Shown: positions 24,201 to 32,346, numbered from the stretch's first letter. The stretch: DNA of 64,000 bases from Mastigocoleus testarum BC008 (GCF_001456025.1 NZ_LMTZ01000149.1:1-64000); one strand, 5' to 3'. Numbers and translations: made by a program. The notes: generated by a model from the letters alone, not told the origin.

Positions 24201-25583
24201 TTATGTATTCTGATATGACCAATCTGCCATAAAGCCCTGTGTAGTAGCCAAAGATAATAGAGGAAGAAATGTATTTCTATATGCAGAATGAAGAATCTCT
24301 AAATCAAGCAAGTTATTTTGATCTGATATTTTTAAGTCAGTTAGATATGATTCAATATATTTATTCCATTGTCTTTCTGGAAGATGCTCAGAAGAAATCA
24401 TCAAACCAATATGCTGAAGTTCAACGAATTTAATAAAATACTTATCTACTGATGGGATATTATTCGATTTACTAGAATTAACTGATGGAATTGTCGGAAT
24501 CAAATTCCAAAGCTGATCGTGAGCAACAAAAGACCAAGGTAAATAATGGTCAAGAGATAAATTGTCTGTATTTAAAGCAAAGTTAGAGTAAATACAGTGA
24601 GCCTCTGTATTTTCTAAAACAAGTTTCCAGAATTTAGTCTGACTTGTTAATGATTCTCTTTGCTGTGGGGGAAATAGTTTATTTGCGATCGCTGGTACAT
24701 TTGGATTACATCTTTGCATATAGCAAAGCCATTTCCAAGATACCCAGCCTCTAATAACTGAATAGTTTTCTGCAATATATTCTACCCAGTCTTGATGTAA
24801 AACAATTGCCGTACAATTTTTTAATTTTTGAGAGTCAAAGCAATAAATAGGTTTTGTTAATTCAAATTTATCATAGGTTAGACTGACAAGAATTTGATTT
24901 ATTTTTGCATCTGCTAAACCCTTAGTTTCTGAGGTAAAAAACGGACGAATAAGGCGAAAGGGAACATACCTACTTATAAAATTAATAATGTCATCAATGT
25001 TTTGATAATGAAGTGTTTTTCGTAAAAACTTTTTATCAGCATCTCTAAATTTTAAGATTGGCCCGCTAATTTCTAAGTTTAGAGAATCTAATTTATTTGT
25101 AACTTGGTCTTGCCTTCCAAAGGAAAGTTTAAAGTAAGTGTGAGGATACCAAGCATTTGCCAACATCTCTACAACTATTTCTCGAAAGCTAATAGGTGAT
25201 AATGTATCAAATTTTCTTCTTGCGATGATATCTAATATTGAGAGAAAAAATAGATACTTGTAAGAGTTAGTTGTATTGTGAAAAACTTGAGACAATATTG
25301 AGACATTAACTCGTTCTGATTGAGGTAGCTTTTGTTCTGAATTTATCTGAGTTGTGTGTGTCACATTTCCTAAGTATGCTTCTACAAAATCTGTCGCAGC
25401 AGATATGTTGATATGTCGTAAAGTTTGAACAATCTCCACCACTCTTTCCGCTGTAGGGTCTGTACGTTCATGAAACCAACGAAAGACAATGGGACGTTCA
25501 ACACCCAACTCTCTAGCTAATAGGCTTTGACTAATGTTGTAAGACTCTAATACTTTCCTTAGTGCTCGACCTGCTTTTCCCAT
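24201..25583 (-). CDS. XRE helix-turn-helix / HNH nuclease fusion protein
   Basis: A 460-residue protein. Residues about 5-60 form a Cro/C1-type helix-turn-helix (LRKVLESYNISQSLLARELG, then VFRWF), with a helix tail. Residues about 95-320 are a helical middle region (SYKYLFFLSILDIIARRK, FREIVVEMLANAWYPH) seen in a class of HNH endonucleases. Residues about 325-385 hold the HNH core: CIYS in place of the usual CxxC, LSLDHYLPWSF with the catalytic Asp-His near 344-345, LWNLIPT and NSSKSNNIP. The catalytic residues look intact, the zinc knuckle does not. The DNA-binding N-terminus suggests autoregulation, and two inverted repeats lie in its promoter. It sits among gene stubs between ktrB and aspartoacylase, so it is probably horizontally acquired and related to defence or mobile DNA. 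The activity is inferred. Confidence 0.85.
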   Translation of the reverse strand: MGKAGRALRKVLESYNISQSLLARELGVERPIVFRWFHERTDPTAERVVEIVQTLRHINISAATDFVEAYLGNVTHTTQINSEQKLPQSERVNVSILSQVFHNTTNSYKYLFFLSILDIIARRKFDTLSPISFREIVVEMLANAWYPHTYFKLSFGRQDQVTNKLDSLNLEISGPILKFRDADKKFLRKTLHYQNIDDIINFISRYVPFRLIRPFFTSETKGLADAKINQILVSLTYDKFELTKPIYCFDSQKLKNCTAIVLHQDWVEYIAENYSVIRGWVSWKWLCYMQRCNPNVPAIANKLFPPQQRESLTSQTKFWKLVLENTEAHCIYSNFALNTDNLSLDHYLPWSFVAHDQLWNLIPTIPSVNSSKSNNIPSVDKYFIKFVELQHIGLMISSEHLPERQWNKYIESYLTDLKISDQNNLLDLEILHSAYRNTFLPLLSLATTQGFMADWSYQNT

Positions 25584-25614
25584 ACTTCCAGTGATTAAAT
25601 AGCAGGTGGTATTT

Positions 25615-25640
25615 TAACATTCACGTTTACTTAAATGTTA
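25615..25640 (-). promoter_or_regulatory. Inverted repeat, candidate operator of the XRE-HNH gene
   Basis: TAACATT (25615-25621) and AATGTTA (25634-25640) are perfect inverted 7-mers, spaced 12 nt, 32-57 nt upstream of the ATG at 25583. The dyad is a plausible binding site for the protein's own helix-turn-helix. Confidence 0.4.
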
Positions 25641-25658
25641 ACTAAAACAGAATAAAAA

Positions 25659-25676
25659 GTTATCGTGTATGATAAC
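25659..25676. promoter_or_regulatory. Second inverted repeat between XRE-HNH and the TnpB stub
   Basis: GTTATC and GATAAC are perfect 6-bp arms around GTGTAT, about 75 nt upstream of the XRE-HNH start and 37 nt before the TnpB stub. It may be a second operator. Confidence 0.3.
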
Positions 25677-25712
25677 AAAATAGTTACTAATAAATATTGA
25701 TAGGTCGGGTCA

Positions 25713-25982
25713 ATGAAAATATTTGAGTTCAAGCTAAAAGGAAGAGAAAAGCAGTTTTGCTGTGTCGACGATGCTATTCGTACAAGTCAATTTGTGCGTA
25801 ACAAATGTTTAGGGTACTGGATGGACAACAAGGATAAAAAAGTCAATAAATATGCATTGAATAAATATTGTGCAGTGTTATCTGCTGAGTTTCCTTTTGC
25901 GGACGAACTCAATTCAATGGCTTGTACTTACGCTTGGGGAGATTTGCCCTATGCAGTCAGTTGGCGCAAGTCTGCTGTCTAA
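25713..25982 (+). pseudogene. tnpB: N-terminal stub of an IS200/IS605-family TnpB
   Basis: MKIFEFKLKGREKQF, the basic helix-turn-helix region (AIRTSQFVRNKCLGYWMDNK) and LNKYCAVLSAEFPFADELNSMA are the start of an OrfB/TnpB protein, which is normally about 400 residues with a RuvC core. After about residue 73 the sequence changes to repeat-derived codons (GDLPYAVSWRKSAV) and stops, so the RuvC domain and zinc finger are missing. No TnpA gene is next to it. It is a dead IS remnant marking an insertion point. Confidence 0.85.
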
Positions 25983-26031
25983 CGGCGAGTTACCGAACCA
26001 AGAATCTCTGCGTCTTTAGACCAGGGAGTGT

Positions 26032-26142
26032 CAACCAACCATGGCGAGGATGAAATGTCTCGTGACGAGCAAAGACATAATTGATATCGAGTACTTTTTC
26101 TGTTGCTTCTAGTTTAGAACTAGGAAAACTCGTTGCTTTCAC
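26032..26142 (-). pseudogene. N-terminal stub of a probable DUF4007 protein
   Basis: Reading from GTG 26142 (AGGAG lies about 8 nt upstream on that strand), 37 codons give KATSFPSSKLEAT ... VFARHETFHPRHGWL, similar to the start of DUF4007 proteins, whose N-terminal signature is an aromatic-x-x-HETF-x-x-R-x-GWL motif. Beyond GWL the frame continues for about 14 residues into unrelated, repeat-like sequence shared with the TnpB junction. DUF4007 genes are, to my knowledge, often near PAPS-reductase-like and cysteine-desulfurase genes in accessory loci. The assignment is from memory of the motif and is moderate. Confidence 0.5.
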
Positions 26143-26549
26143 GATGGTTATAACTCCTAGATTTAGTGTAATAGGTATAGATATTAATAAGAATTGACAA
26201 TAGTCATAGTATTTAACTTTATTCTTGTCAGTATTTACCCATAGAAAATTTAACTCTAGCAATTATATTTACTAGTTAATACTTACCTACAAGAAAAATC
26301 ATACTTATCTTTGTACATTTATTTTATTGTTACAATTTTTACGTATATTGTCGATTGATACTGTTTTTTTTAAACAAGAAGATACATTTATTCAGATAAA
26401 CTATAAACAAGCTGAAAAGGCTAATAAAGCAAATATTTATCAAGAAACTTCATTTAAAGACCTGAGAAGATAGTTTTTCGAGCGAACAAGAATTAAAGGT
26501 TCTTCAAAAAGATTAAAAAATTCTCTCAAACAAAGGAGAAATATATTTT

Positions 26550-27455
26550 ATGGGTGCAAATCATATTAGACGACTTGCAATCATTGGTGGAACTCACGGT
26601 AACGAATTTACGGGAGCTTATTTAGTAAAAAAGTTGGAACGTTTTCCCGACTTAGTAAAACGCTCCAGTTTCGAAACCATAACTCTGCTAGCAAATCCCA
26701 AAGCATTCGCAGTTGCAAGACGCTATGTAGATCGGGACTTAAACCGTTGTTTTTCTATTAAAGACCTTGAAAATCCTCAGCGTTCCAGTTATGAAGATAA
26801 ACAAGCCAAGGTAATTCATCAAGTATTAGCTGCAGAAGAAAATTCTAAGGTTGATGCGATTTTCGATTTGCACAGTACGACCGCTAATATGGGATTGACC
26901 ATCATTCCAGTTAGCGATAGTCCATTCAATCTACAATTAGCAGCTTATTTAAGCAATATCGATCCAACAATTAAAGTTTACCAGTGGGAGCAAAGTCACG
27001 ATCGCTGCTTTTTGCGATCAAGATTTGAACTGGGATTGACCATTGAAATTGGACCAATTGCTCAAGGAGTATTGAATGCATGGTTTTTTGAGCAAACAGA
27101 AAAACTACTTTGTATGATTCTCGACTACATCGATGCTTATAACCGAGGTCAAGCACCAACAGCACCTTCCCAACTAACCATTTATCGATGTACCGAAATT
27201 GTTGACTATCCACGAGATGAAGAGGGGATACAAGCAATGATTCATCCACAATTACAATTTAAAGATTACGCACCTCTTAATCCTGGCGACCCACTGTTTC
27301 TCAACTTTGAAGGAAAAACCATTTTTTACGAAGGTGAATCAACAGTTTATCCGGTTTTTATCAATGAAGCTGCTTATTATGAAAAAGGTATTGCTGTATG
27401 TTTAACTAAAAAAGAACAAATTCCTATAAAGTCCTTCACTCAAGTTGAAAAGTAG
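26550..27455 (+). CDS. Aspartoacylase / N-acyl-amino-acid deacylase (AstE/AspA family)
   Basis: A 301-residue zinc carboxypeptidase-like enzyme that hydrolyses N-acetylaspartate-type amides. Zinc ligands and catalytic motifs are visible: GGTHGNEFTG (His and Glu ligands, residue about 15), RYVDRDLNRCF (about 60), FDLHSTTANMG (ligand His, about 105) and EIGPIAQGV (catalytic Glu, about 168). The length and C-terminal half match the aspartoacylase group. The ATG has an AAGGAG site 11 nt upstream. Its physiological substrate in cyanobacteria is not known. It lies between the accessory pocket and ktrA. Confidence 0.9.
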   Translation: MGANHIRRLAIIGGTHGNEFTGAYLVKKLERFPDLVKRSSFETITLLANPKAFAVARRYVDRDLNRCFSIKDLENPQRSSYEDKQAKVIHQVLAAEENSKVDAIFDLHSTTANMGLTIIPVSDSPFNLQLAAYLSNIDPTIKVYQWEQSHDRCFLRSRFELGLTIEIGPIAQGVLNAWFFEQTEKLLCMILDYIDAYNRGQAPTAPSQLTIYRCTEIVDYPRDEEGIQAMIHPQLQFKDYAPLNPGDPLFLNFEGKTIFYEGESTVYPVFINEAAYYEKGIAVCLTKKEQIPIKSFTQVEK

Positions 27456-27609
27456 TTTTAGTATGAAGCATGATTTAACTAGTGCAATTAAGGTTAGAGT
27501 TATTTAAACTAGATATTATCGGACTCAATCAAGAATGAAATCAACAACTGATTTTAAATGTCCGATTTTATGTCTTTAATCTAAACAGCAATAATTAAGG
27601 AACTATAGA

Positions 27610-28305
27610 GTGAGTCTGTCATCATTTGCGTTTTTTCGCGGCTTGCGTAAAGACAATCAGCAATTTGCTGTAATTGGATTAGGTCGTTTTGGTCGTTCTG
27701 TTTGTTCGAGTTTACATAAGATGGGCTACCAAGTACTAGCCACTGATGTAGATGAAAAGCAGGTTGCAAAAGCCCTGACAGACGAAATTACCGGTCATGC
27801 TTTACAATTAGATTCTACAGAAGCCAGCGCTCTAGAAGAAGCAGGAATTTTTGAATTTGATACCGTAATAATTGCCATTGGTAATTATATCCAAGAAAGC
27901 ATCATTACTACTCTTAATTTAAAGGAAGGGGGAGTATCCCGGGTAATAGCCAAAGCTTCTAGTGAAGTTCACAGCAAATTATTGCGCCGAGTCGGTGCGG
28001 ATCATGTTGTTTTCCCTGAAGATGAAGCAGGTTGCGCTTTAGCAAGAACACTGACTAAACCATCAATTCTGGATAGATTTGAACTCGATCCAGATAATAG
28101 CATCATTGAATGTATTGTTCCCGAAGATTTTCATCATAAAACTATTGCTGAACTGCAACTTCGTAATCGTTACGGTATAAATGTTCTTGCAGTCAGCCAC
28201 GATGGTAAATTTCAAATTAATCCGGAACCAAGTCAACGTCTAGAAGCAGGTACAGCAATTGTTGTGATTGGCTGCAATCAGGATATTAACCGTTTGCCAA
28301 TTTAA
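27610..28305 (+). CDS. ktrA: K+ uptake regulatory subunit KtrA (RCK protein)
   Basis: A 231-residue RCK protein: Rossmann TrkA-N domain (residues 15-140, FAVIGLGRFGRSVCSSL with GxGxxG, acidic end of beta-2 in TDVDEKQV, then DTVIIAIG) followed by a TrkA-C domain (about 150-228, GINVLAVSHDGKF, GTAIVVIGC). KtrA rings bind ATP/ADP and gate KtrB. The frame starts at GTG 27610 with AAGGA about 9 nt upstream; no nearer ATG fits. It is on the same strand as ktrB 3.8 kb upstream, so the pair was probably contiguous before the pocket formed. Confidence 0.93.
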   Translation: MSLSSFAFFRGLRKDNQQFAVIGLGRFGRSVCSSLHKMGYQVLATDVDEKQVAKALTDEITGHALQLDSTEASALEEAGIFEFDTVIIAIGNYIQESIITTLNLKEGGVSRVIAKASSEVHSKLLRRVGADHVVFPEDEAGCALARTLTKPSILDRFELDPDNSIIECIVPEDFHHKTIAELQLRNRYGINVLAVSHDGKFQINPEPSQRLEAGTAIVVIGCNQDINRLPI

Positions 28306-28378
28306 GTGATGGGTAATAGGTGATTGGTGATTGGTAATTTCTTATTAGGGGGATAGTAACTAATTAACTGAACTTGAA

Positions 28379-29365
28379 TCAAACATCTTCATAGGAAACA
28401 TCTTTTACAAAACAAAGAGTTGTATAGATTTTTCGGAAACCGATGGATTCATAGAGTCCCAATGCACCATTAGGATTATCTGCATCTACCCCTAACTTGG
28501 CGACATCCATCCCAGCAGCTTTAAGTTGATGCAAGTTGCTCAGTAAAATCGCTTTTCCTATTCCCATACGACGGAACTCACGTCGCGTTGCTACAATACT
28601 AATCCACCCTTCTTTATATTCTTTATGTAGATTGTCTTCTGGAAAGATTTCACCATAACAGCAGGCAACGAATTTACCATTAGAATCAACTGCAATCAAG
28701 TCTAAGTCAGATCTATAGTTTTCACTCTTAAGCCAGTGCTGCAAGTTTTCCAATGTCACATCATGATGATTCCAGTGGTCTTGAAAAGAATCATTGAATA
28801 GCTCCATCCACTTGATTACATCCTGCTCTGGGTTTGTTTGACGCCAAGTAAAACCTTCCGGAAAATCTGGTTGAGGAATTTGCTCAGATAGTGATCGCTC
28901 CATCCGTAAAAAGTAGCGATCTATAGTGAAGTCGCGATTTTTTAAAGTCACAATGCGTTCAGAAAAAGAATCTCGACAGCGAGAACGCAGCTTAACTTCA
29001 AAACCACGCTCTTGTCTTACCTGACGCATTCTTGATTCACCCCATCGAATAATCTCAGACTGCAGAGCACTATTCTTAAGATTAGGATGAACGTAAATTG
29101 ATAAATAACCGTCAATAGAATCGCTTGGTTCAGTTATCCATAAAGAACCGAAACCAATAAGCTTTTTATCAATATTTTCCCATAAGCATATATCGCTTTC
29201 TTGGTCGAAACTAGGAGTATTGAAATCATCTCTTAGTTCAGAAACTGATGTTTTTTGATCTAACTGATAAGTCGCATCACAAAAATTAATTAGATTAGCG
29301 ATGGCTTCTAAATCTACTTCCCCTGCATAAGGACGCATATTTATATTATTAGTATTATTTTCCAT
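28379..29365 (-). CDS. GNAT acetyltransferase with two GNAT domains
   Basis: A 328-residue protein of tandem GNAT folds, similar in layout to mycothiol-synthase-like acetyltransferases. The N-terminal domain (about 10-150) is degenerate, while the C-terminal domain (about 165-325) keeps the acetyl-CoA loop RREFRRMGIGKAIL (R/Q-x-x-G-x-G/A, about 265) and the terminal LGVDADNPNGALGLYESIGF. Substrate is unknown. Short repeats fill the 73 nt to the ktrA stop, and the NADAR gene lies 50 nt upstream on the same strand, so these may be cotranscribed. Confidence 0.87.
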   Translation of the reverse strand: MENNTNNINMRPYAGEVDLEAIANLINFCDATYQLDQKTSVSELRDDFNTPSFDQESDICLWENIDKKLIGFGSLWITEPSDSIDGYLSIYVHPNLKNSALQSEIIRWGESRMRQVRQERGFEVKLRSRCRDSFSERIVTLKNRDFTIDRYFLRMERSLSEQIPQPDFPEGFTWRQTNPEQDVIKWMELFNDSFQDHWNHHDVTLENLQHWLKSENYRSDLDLIAVDSNGKFVACCYGEIFPEDNLHKEYKEGWISIVATRREFRRMGIGKAILLSNLHQLKAAGMDVAKLGVDADNPNGALGLYESIGFRKIYTTLCFVKDVSYEDV

Positions 29366-29415
29366 AAGACATATACGAATAAAAAACTAACCATTACCCA
29401 TTACCCAAACCCGAA

Positions 29416-29862
29416 TTATTGTTCTCGTAAAATTCCACGCACCTTCATTAAAATTTTTCCTAACTTATTTTTTCCAGTACCATCAGCACCGCAACCCCAG
29501 TAATAATCACTTCGTGCATTTTCAACAATTAACTCATCACCAGTAGCAAACAAAATTTCTTGAATTTCGAGATGATTTTGAAACTTACACAATACTGCTC
29601 GGCACATAATTTCATCTTTCACACTTTCCCAATCATTCCGTAGTGGGTGTTTGCGAGAACGTCCCATATTTGCAGCATCTTTTGGAGTTGTGACATCCCG
29701 TATTCTCTCAAACCAAAGGCGATCGGTTTCTACAAATTTTTGGGCTTGAAAATAATGTTCGCTAGTTATCCACCAATCTCCATCCAACTTAAAACCATGT
29801 TGAGAAAAATTAGAAAAACAGCCATAAATCTTTTCACGAGCACTGTAAAAATAAATTGTCAT
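29416..29862 (-). CDS. NADAR-family protein (DUF1768, YbiA-like)
   Basis: A 148-residue protein matching the NADAR fold: FYSAREKIYGCFSNF, WITSEHYFQAQKF (the conserved Glu-His pair), a DAANMGRS-R motif, MCRAVLCKF, LIVENARSDYYWGCG and GKNKLGKILM. NADAR proteins act on N-glycosidic or ADP-ribose-type bonds: some hydrolyse riboflavin-pathway damage products and others remove ADP-ribose from guanine. The macrodomain gene at 30058-30579 lies about 195 nt upstream on the same strand, and a GNAT gene lies 50 nt downstream. Confidence 0.9.
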   Translation of the reverse strand: MTIYFYSAREKIYGCFSNFSQHGFKLDGDWWITSEHYFQAQKFVETDRLWFERIRDVTTPKDAANMGRSRKHPLRNDWESVKDEIMCRAVLCKFQNHLEIQEILFATGDELIVENARSDYYWGCGADGTGKNKLGKILMKVRGILREQ

Positions 29863-30057
29863 AATATTGCTCTATTAAATATTTAGATATTCTTAAAAAA
29901 ATATAGTAGGGTATATTAGACGTGCAAAAAAATATGTTTTAAGATTACTTTCATCGCCACGCCGTAACGCAACTTAATCAAGGCAGATGTTTTGATATAA
30001 ACTTATGTATGAAATTTTTTTATTTAAAAATCATGCTTAAAATCTTCTAAAACTTAT

Positions 30058-30579
30058 TTATTCAAAACCTAATTTTTGCCGAGCATCAAGATAAATTTGA
30101 TAAACAGAATTATTAAAACTGACAAATATAATTTTTTCTAAATCATCACTGCCCTTAATAAAATTCAAAGTTGACTCAAGGGCAATATTACAAGCTTCTT
30201 GAAGTGGATACTCATAAACACCACAACTAATAGCAGGAAAAGCAATATTTTTTATCTTATTTTCGACTGCTAATAGCAAACAGGAAAAATAACAAGAAGC
30301 TAATAATTCTGCCTCATTTTGTGTCCCACCTTGCCAAATCGGACCGACAGTATGAATGACGTATTTTGCTGGTAATTGATATCCCTTAGTAATTTTTGCT
30401 TCTCCTGTCGGACAACCATTTAGCAAACGACATTCTTCTAGTAGCTCGGGTCCTGCGGCACGATGAATTGCTCCATCCACGCCGCCACCTCCCAGAAGAG
30501 AATTATTCGCAGCATTAACTATCGCCTCTACTTCAAGGGTAGTAATATCTGCTCGAATCATCTCAATTTGAGTTTTCAT
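30058..30579 (-). CDS. Macrodomain protein (O-acetyl-ADP-ribose deacetylase, MacroD/YmdB type)
   Basis: A 173-residue macrodomain. Motifs: IRADITTLEVEAIVNAANNSL, GGGGVDGAIHRAAG (the glycine-rich ADP-ribose loop), CPTGEAKITKGYQLP, VIHTVGPIW and AFPAISCGVYEYP. MacroD-type enzymes hydrolyse O-acetyl-ADP-ribose and remove mono-ADP-ribose from acidic side chains; related domains (DarG) reverse ADP-ribosylation of DNA. The NADAR protein downstream is a second ADP-ribose-linked enzyme. Confidence 0.94.
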   Translation of the reverse strand: MKTQIEMIRADITTLEVEAIVNAANNSLLGGGGVDGAIHRAAGPELLEECRLLNGCPTGEAKITKGYQLPAKYVIHTVGPIWQGGTQNEAELLASCYFSCLLLAVENKIKNIAFPAISCGVYEYPLQEACNIALESTLNFIKGSDDLEKIIFVSFNNSVYQIYLDARQKLGFE

Positions 30580-31035
30580 ATCATCACCAAAAACATTGAC
30601 GCTCTAAATAATAAATCGATTGCACTTTATTCAGATATTCAGGTGTTTTGTAGTTTACATTCCTCCTTAAATTGGATTTGGCTTGAGAAAGTTTGATATT
30701 TTTTACTTGTTTATTGTGGCTTTGAAAAGCTCTAAATTGGAAAGCTCTAAAAGATATATCTAACTTTAAGGTTAAGTGAACTTTCAGCATTTTCTCTTTA
30801 ACCTATTTTTTGTTGCATCCCTCTTACCTACATGATACTACAATTGTATTACAGAAGAAATTATTTTAATTTTAATAAGTAGTTTTTAATAGATTATTTT
30901 TAGTAATTTATTTTATTTATCAGTTTATGACCCTAACGAGTTAAATTTTAAATTTAATAATCACCAATTACCATATGACGCTTTCACTAATCGCCAATTC
31001 CTAATCCCTAATCCCTAATCCCTAATCGCCAAAAA
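30580..31035. other. Gap with no convincing gene
   Basis: About 455 nt of AT-rich sequence ahead of the macrodomain gene. A 68-codon reverse frame (30584-30790) has a repetitive, low-information peptide and no ribosome-binding site and is not called. The last part (30960-31030) is CTAATCC/CAATTCC repeats. I found no ADP-ribosyltransferase gene (DarT-like) here. Confidence 0.5.
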
Positions 31036-31066
31036 ACTAATGGGTCGCCAAAAGCAAACCCATTAG
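31031..31066 (-). terminator. Intrinsic terminator of the HNH/small-protein operon
   Basis: CTAATGGGT (31037-31045) pairs with ACCCATTAG (31058-31066); on the reverse strand the stem is followed by TTTTTT (31036-31031). It lies just past the stop of the reverse gene at 31071. Confidence 0.85.
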
Positions 31067-31070
31067 CTTC

Positions 31071-31460
31071 TTAATCACTCACAACTGACGCACAACTCTG
31101 TGCTTCCAACCATAGTTTGTGCAGGAAAAATTCAGTGCGATCGTTAATTGCAGTTACAAATAAACCATTTGCATCTTCACAGCCATTTGATAACCAAGCA
31201 CCCTTGAGACTTACTTCTACGCATTCAGAATCACAAACACAGAAACTGAAGACTTCTCTATCTTCGCGTTTGGCTTCGGCTTGAAGTGTTTCCAATCCCA
31301 ATACATCAACAGGAAGCAAAAAAGATGCAGTACTTGGTTCCACGCATAGAGGTTGACAAACTCGCAGCGCTAAAATCACTCTAGACTGTACCCAATCCTC
31401 CAAGGACTGAGTGAGGTATTCAAGGTGAAAGTTAGTTTCCATATAAGTTAATTTCAGCAT
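31071..31460 (-). CDS. Small cyanobacterial protein of unknown function (Alr0857-like)
   Basis: A 129-residue, acidic, soluble protein. The opening (MLKLTYMETNFHLEYLTQSLEDWV) and CVEPSTASFLLPVD, VEVSLKGAWLS and TEFFLHKLWLEAQ resemble a cyanobacteria-specific family named after Nostoc Alr0857; I believe but cannot check this. No enzymatic motif is recognised. It begins 16 nt after the HNH nuclease gene, in the same orientation, and shares the terminator at 31031-31066, so the two form a small operon and may act together. Confidence 0.8.
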   Translation of the reverse strand: MLKLTYMETNFHLEYLTQSLEDWVQSRVILALRVCQPLCVEPSTASFLLPVDVLGLETLQAEAKREDREVFSFCVCDSECVEVSLKGAWLSNGCEDANGLFVTAINDRTEFFLHKLWLEAQSCASVVSD

Positions 31461-31476
31461 TCCTCATGCTCTCCTG

Positions 31477-32001
31477 TTATTCCAGGTTTGCTTCTTGCGC
31501 AACGCTCTTCCAGAATTCTTCAGCAAATAAAATCGCTGGGTGGATTGGAGCCTTGGGCTTTGTGCGTAACTTCATCCCCATCTCTCGGGGACTTTTATCT
31601 CCTTTGCGGAAATTACACCTTTCGCAAGCAGTAACAACGTTATCCCAAGTATGTTGACCGCCTCTGGAACGAGGAATCACATGGTCTAATGTTAGGTTTT
31701 TAACGCTACCGCAATATTGGCAACTATGGTGGTCTCGCCGCAATACTTCTCGACGATTAACGGAGGGAACTTTCCATATCCGTTCGCCAGAAGCAGTTTT
31801 TAAACGGATTTGTCTGGGTACGTAAAGTACTAAGCTTGGTGAATGAACTCGCCATCCTTTTTCTGTTATTAATTCGATGGGTTCTGCTTTCTTTGTAACA
31901 AGCAGTACAACTGCTCGCTTAATGTTTATACGAGACAATGGCAGGTAATTTTGAGAAAATACCACCACAGATTGCTCTAAGATTTGTCTTGCGCTCGTCA
32001 C
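31477..32001 (-). CDS. HNH endonuclease
   Basis: A protein of about 174 residues. The HNH core is complete: CQYCGSVKNLTLDHVIPRSRGG (CxxC zinc knuckle and catalytic DH, about residues 94-115), HTWDNVVTACERCNFRKGD (Asn and second CxxC). The N-terminal half (QILEQSVVVFSQNYLPLSRI) is typical of cyanobacterial chromosomal HNH proteins. The frame can start at ATG 32016, but that ATG lies inside ATGAGGAGT, where GAGGAG forms a good Shine-Dalgarno 7 nt before GTG 32001; I therefore prefer GTG 32001. A strong hairpin sits just upstream. The biological substrate is unknown. Confidence 0.9.
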   Translation of the reverse strand: MTSARQILEQSVVVFSQNYLPLSRINIKRAVVLLVTKKAEPIELITEKGWRVHSPSLVLYVPRQIRLKTASGERIWKVPSVNRREVLRRDHHSCQYCGSVKNLTLDHVIPRSRGGQHTWDNVVTACERCNFRKGDKSPREMGMKLRTKPKAPIHPAILFAEEFWKSVAQEANLE

Positions 32002-32010
32002 AGCTTGACT

Positions 32011-32054
32011 CCTCATAAATAAACCCCCGCTTCAAACATGGTCGGAAGCGGGGG
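32011..32054 (-). terminator. Strong hairpin immediately upstream of the HNH gene
   Basis: CCCCCGCTTC (32024-32033) and GAAGCGGGGG (32045-32054) make a perfect 10-bp GC-rich stem with an 11-nt loop. On the reverse strand TTTATTT follows, then the GAGGAG of the HNH gene. It may terminate a transcript from upstream or attenuate expression of the HNH gene. Confidence 0.7.
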
Positions 32055-32076
32055 CTTGGAATTGACTGTTAGTCTT

Positions 32077-32346
32077 TTAGTCCTTTATCGGTACAGTATT
32101 TCTCAACCTGTACCTCCCGCGTTTTCGTTCTCGTTGGGGTGTTAAATCTCGCCCACGAATTTTTGTATATATAAAATTGGTATATTCACGATGTTTGTTA
32201 AATTCTGCAATTAACCGCCTTTTAAGGCTATTTACACCCACACATAAAAACTCCACTCCCATTACGCCTGATTCCCGACTGTAAAAGCCGTGGGAATAAC
32301 GCGAGGAAGTAGAGGTGGGTTGAGTTAATATCACAGAAAATTTCAC
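32077..32346 (-). CDS. Doubtful small ORF ahead of the HNH gene
   Basis: An 89-codon frame from GTG 32346 (no ribosome-binding site) with a very basic C-terminal half (RGRDLTPQRERKRGRYRLR). It matches nothing I know. It is followed by the hairpin at 32011-32054, so the region is probably transcribed, but the sequence might instead be a leader or a small RNA. Confidence 0.25.
   Translation of the reverse strand: MKFSVILTQPTSTSSRYSHGFYSRESGVMGVEFLCVGVNSLKRRLIAEFNKHREYTNFIYTKIRGRDLTPQRERKRGRYRLRNTVPIKD

Noticed and set aside
25713..25982. Functional TnpB with guide RNA
   Set aside because: Only the N-terminal helix-turn-helix part remains; the RuvC catalytic region is missing.
30584..30790. 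68-codon reverse ORF ahead of the macrodomain gene
   Set aside because: Low-information sequence (RAFQFRAFQ), no ribosome-binding site and no known similarity.
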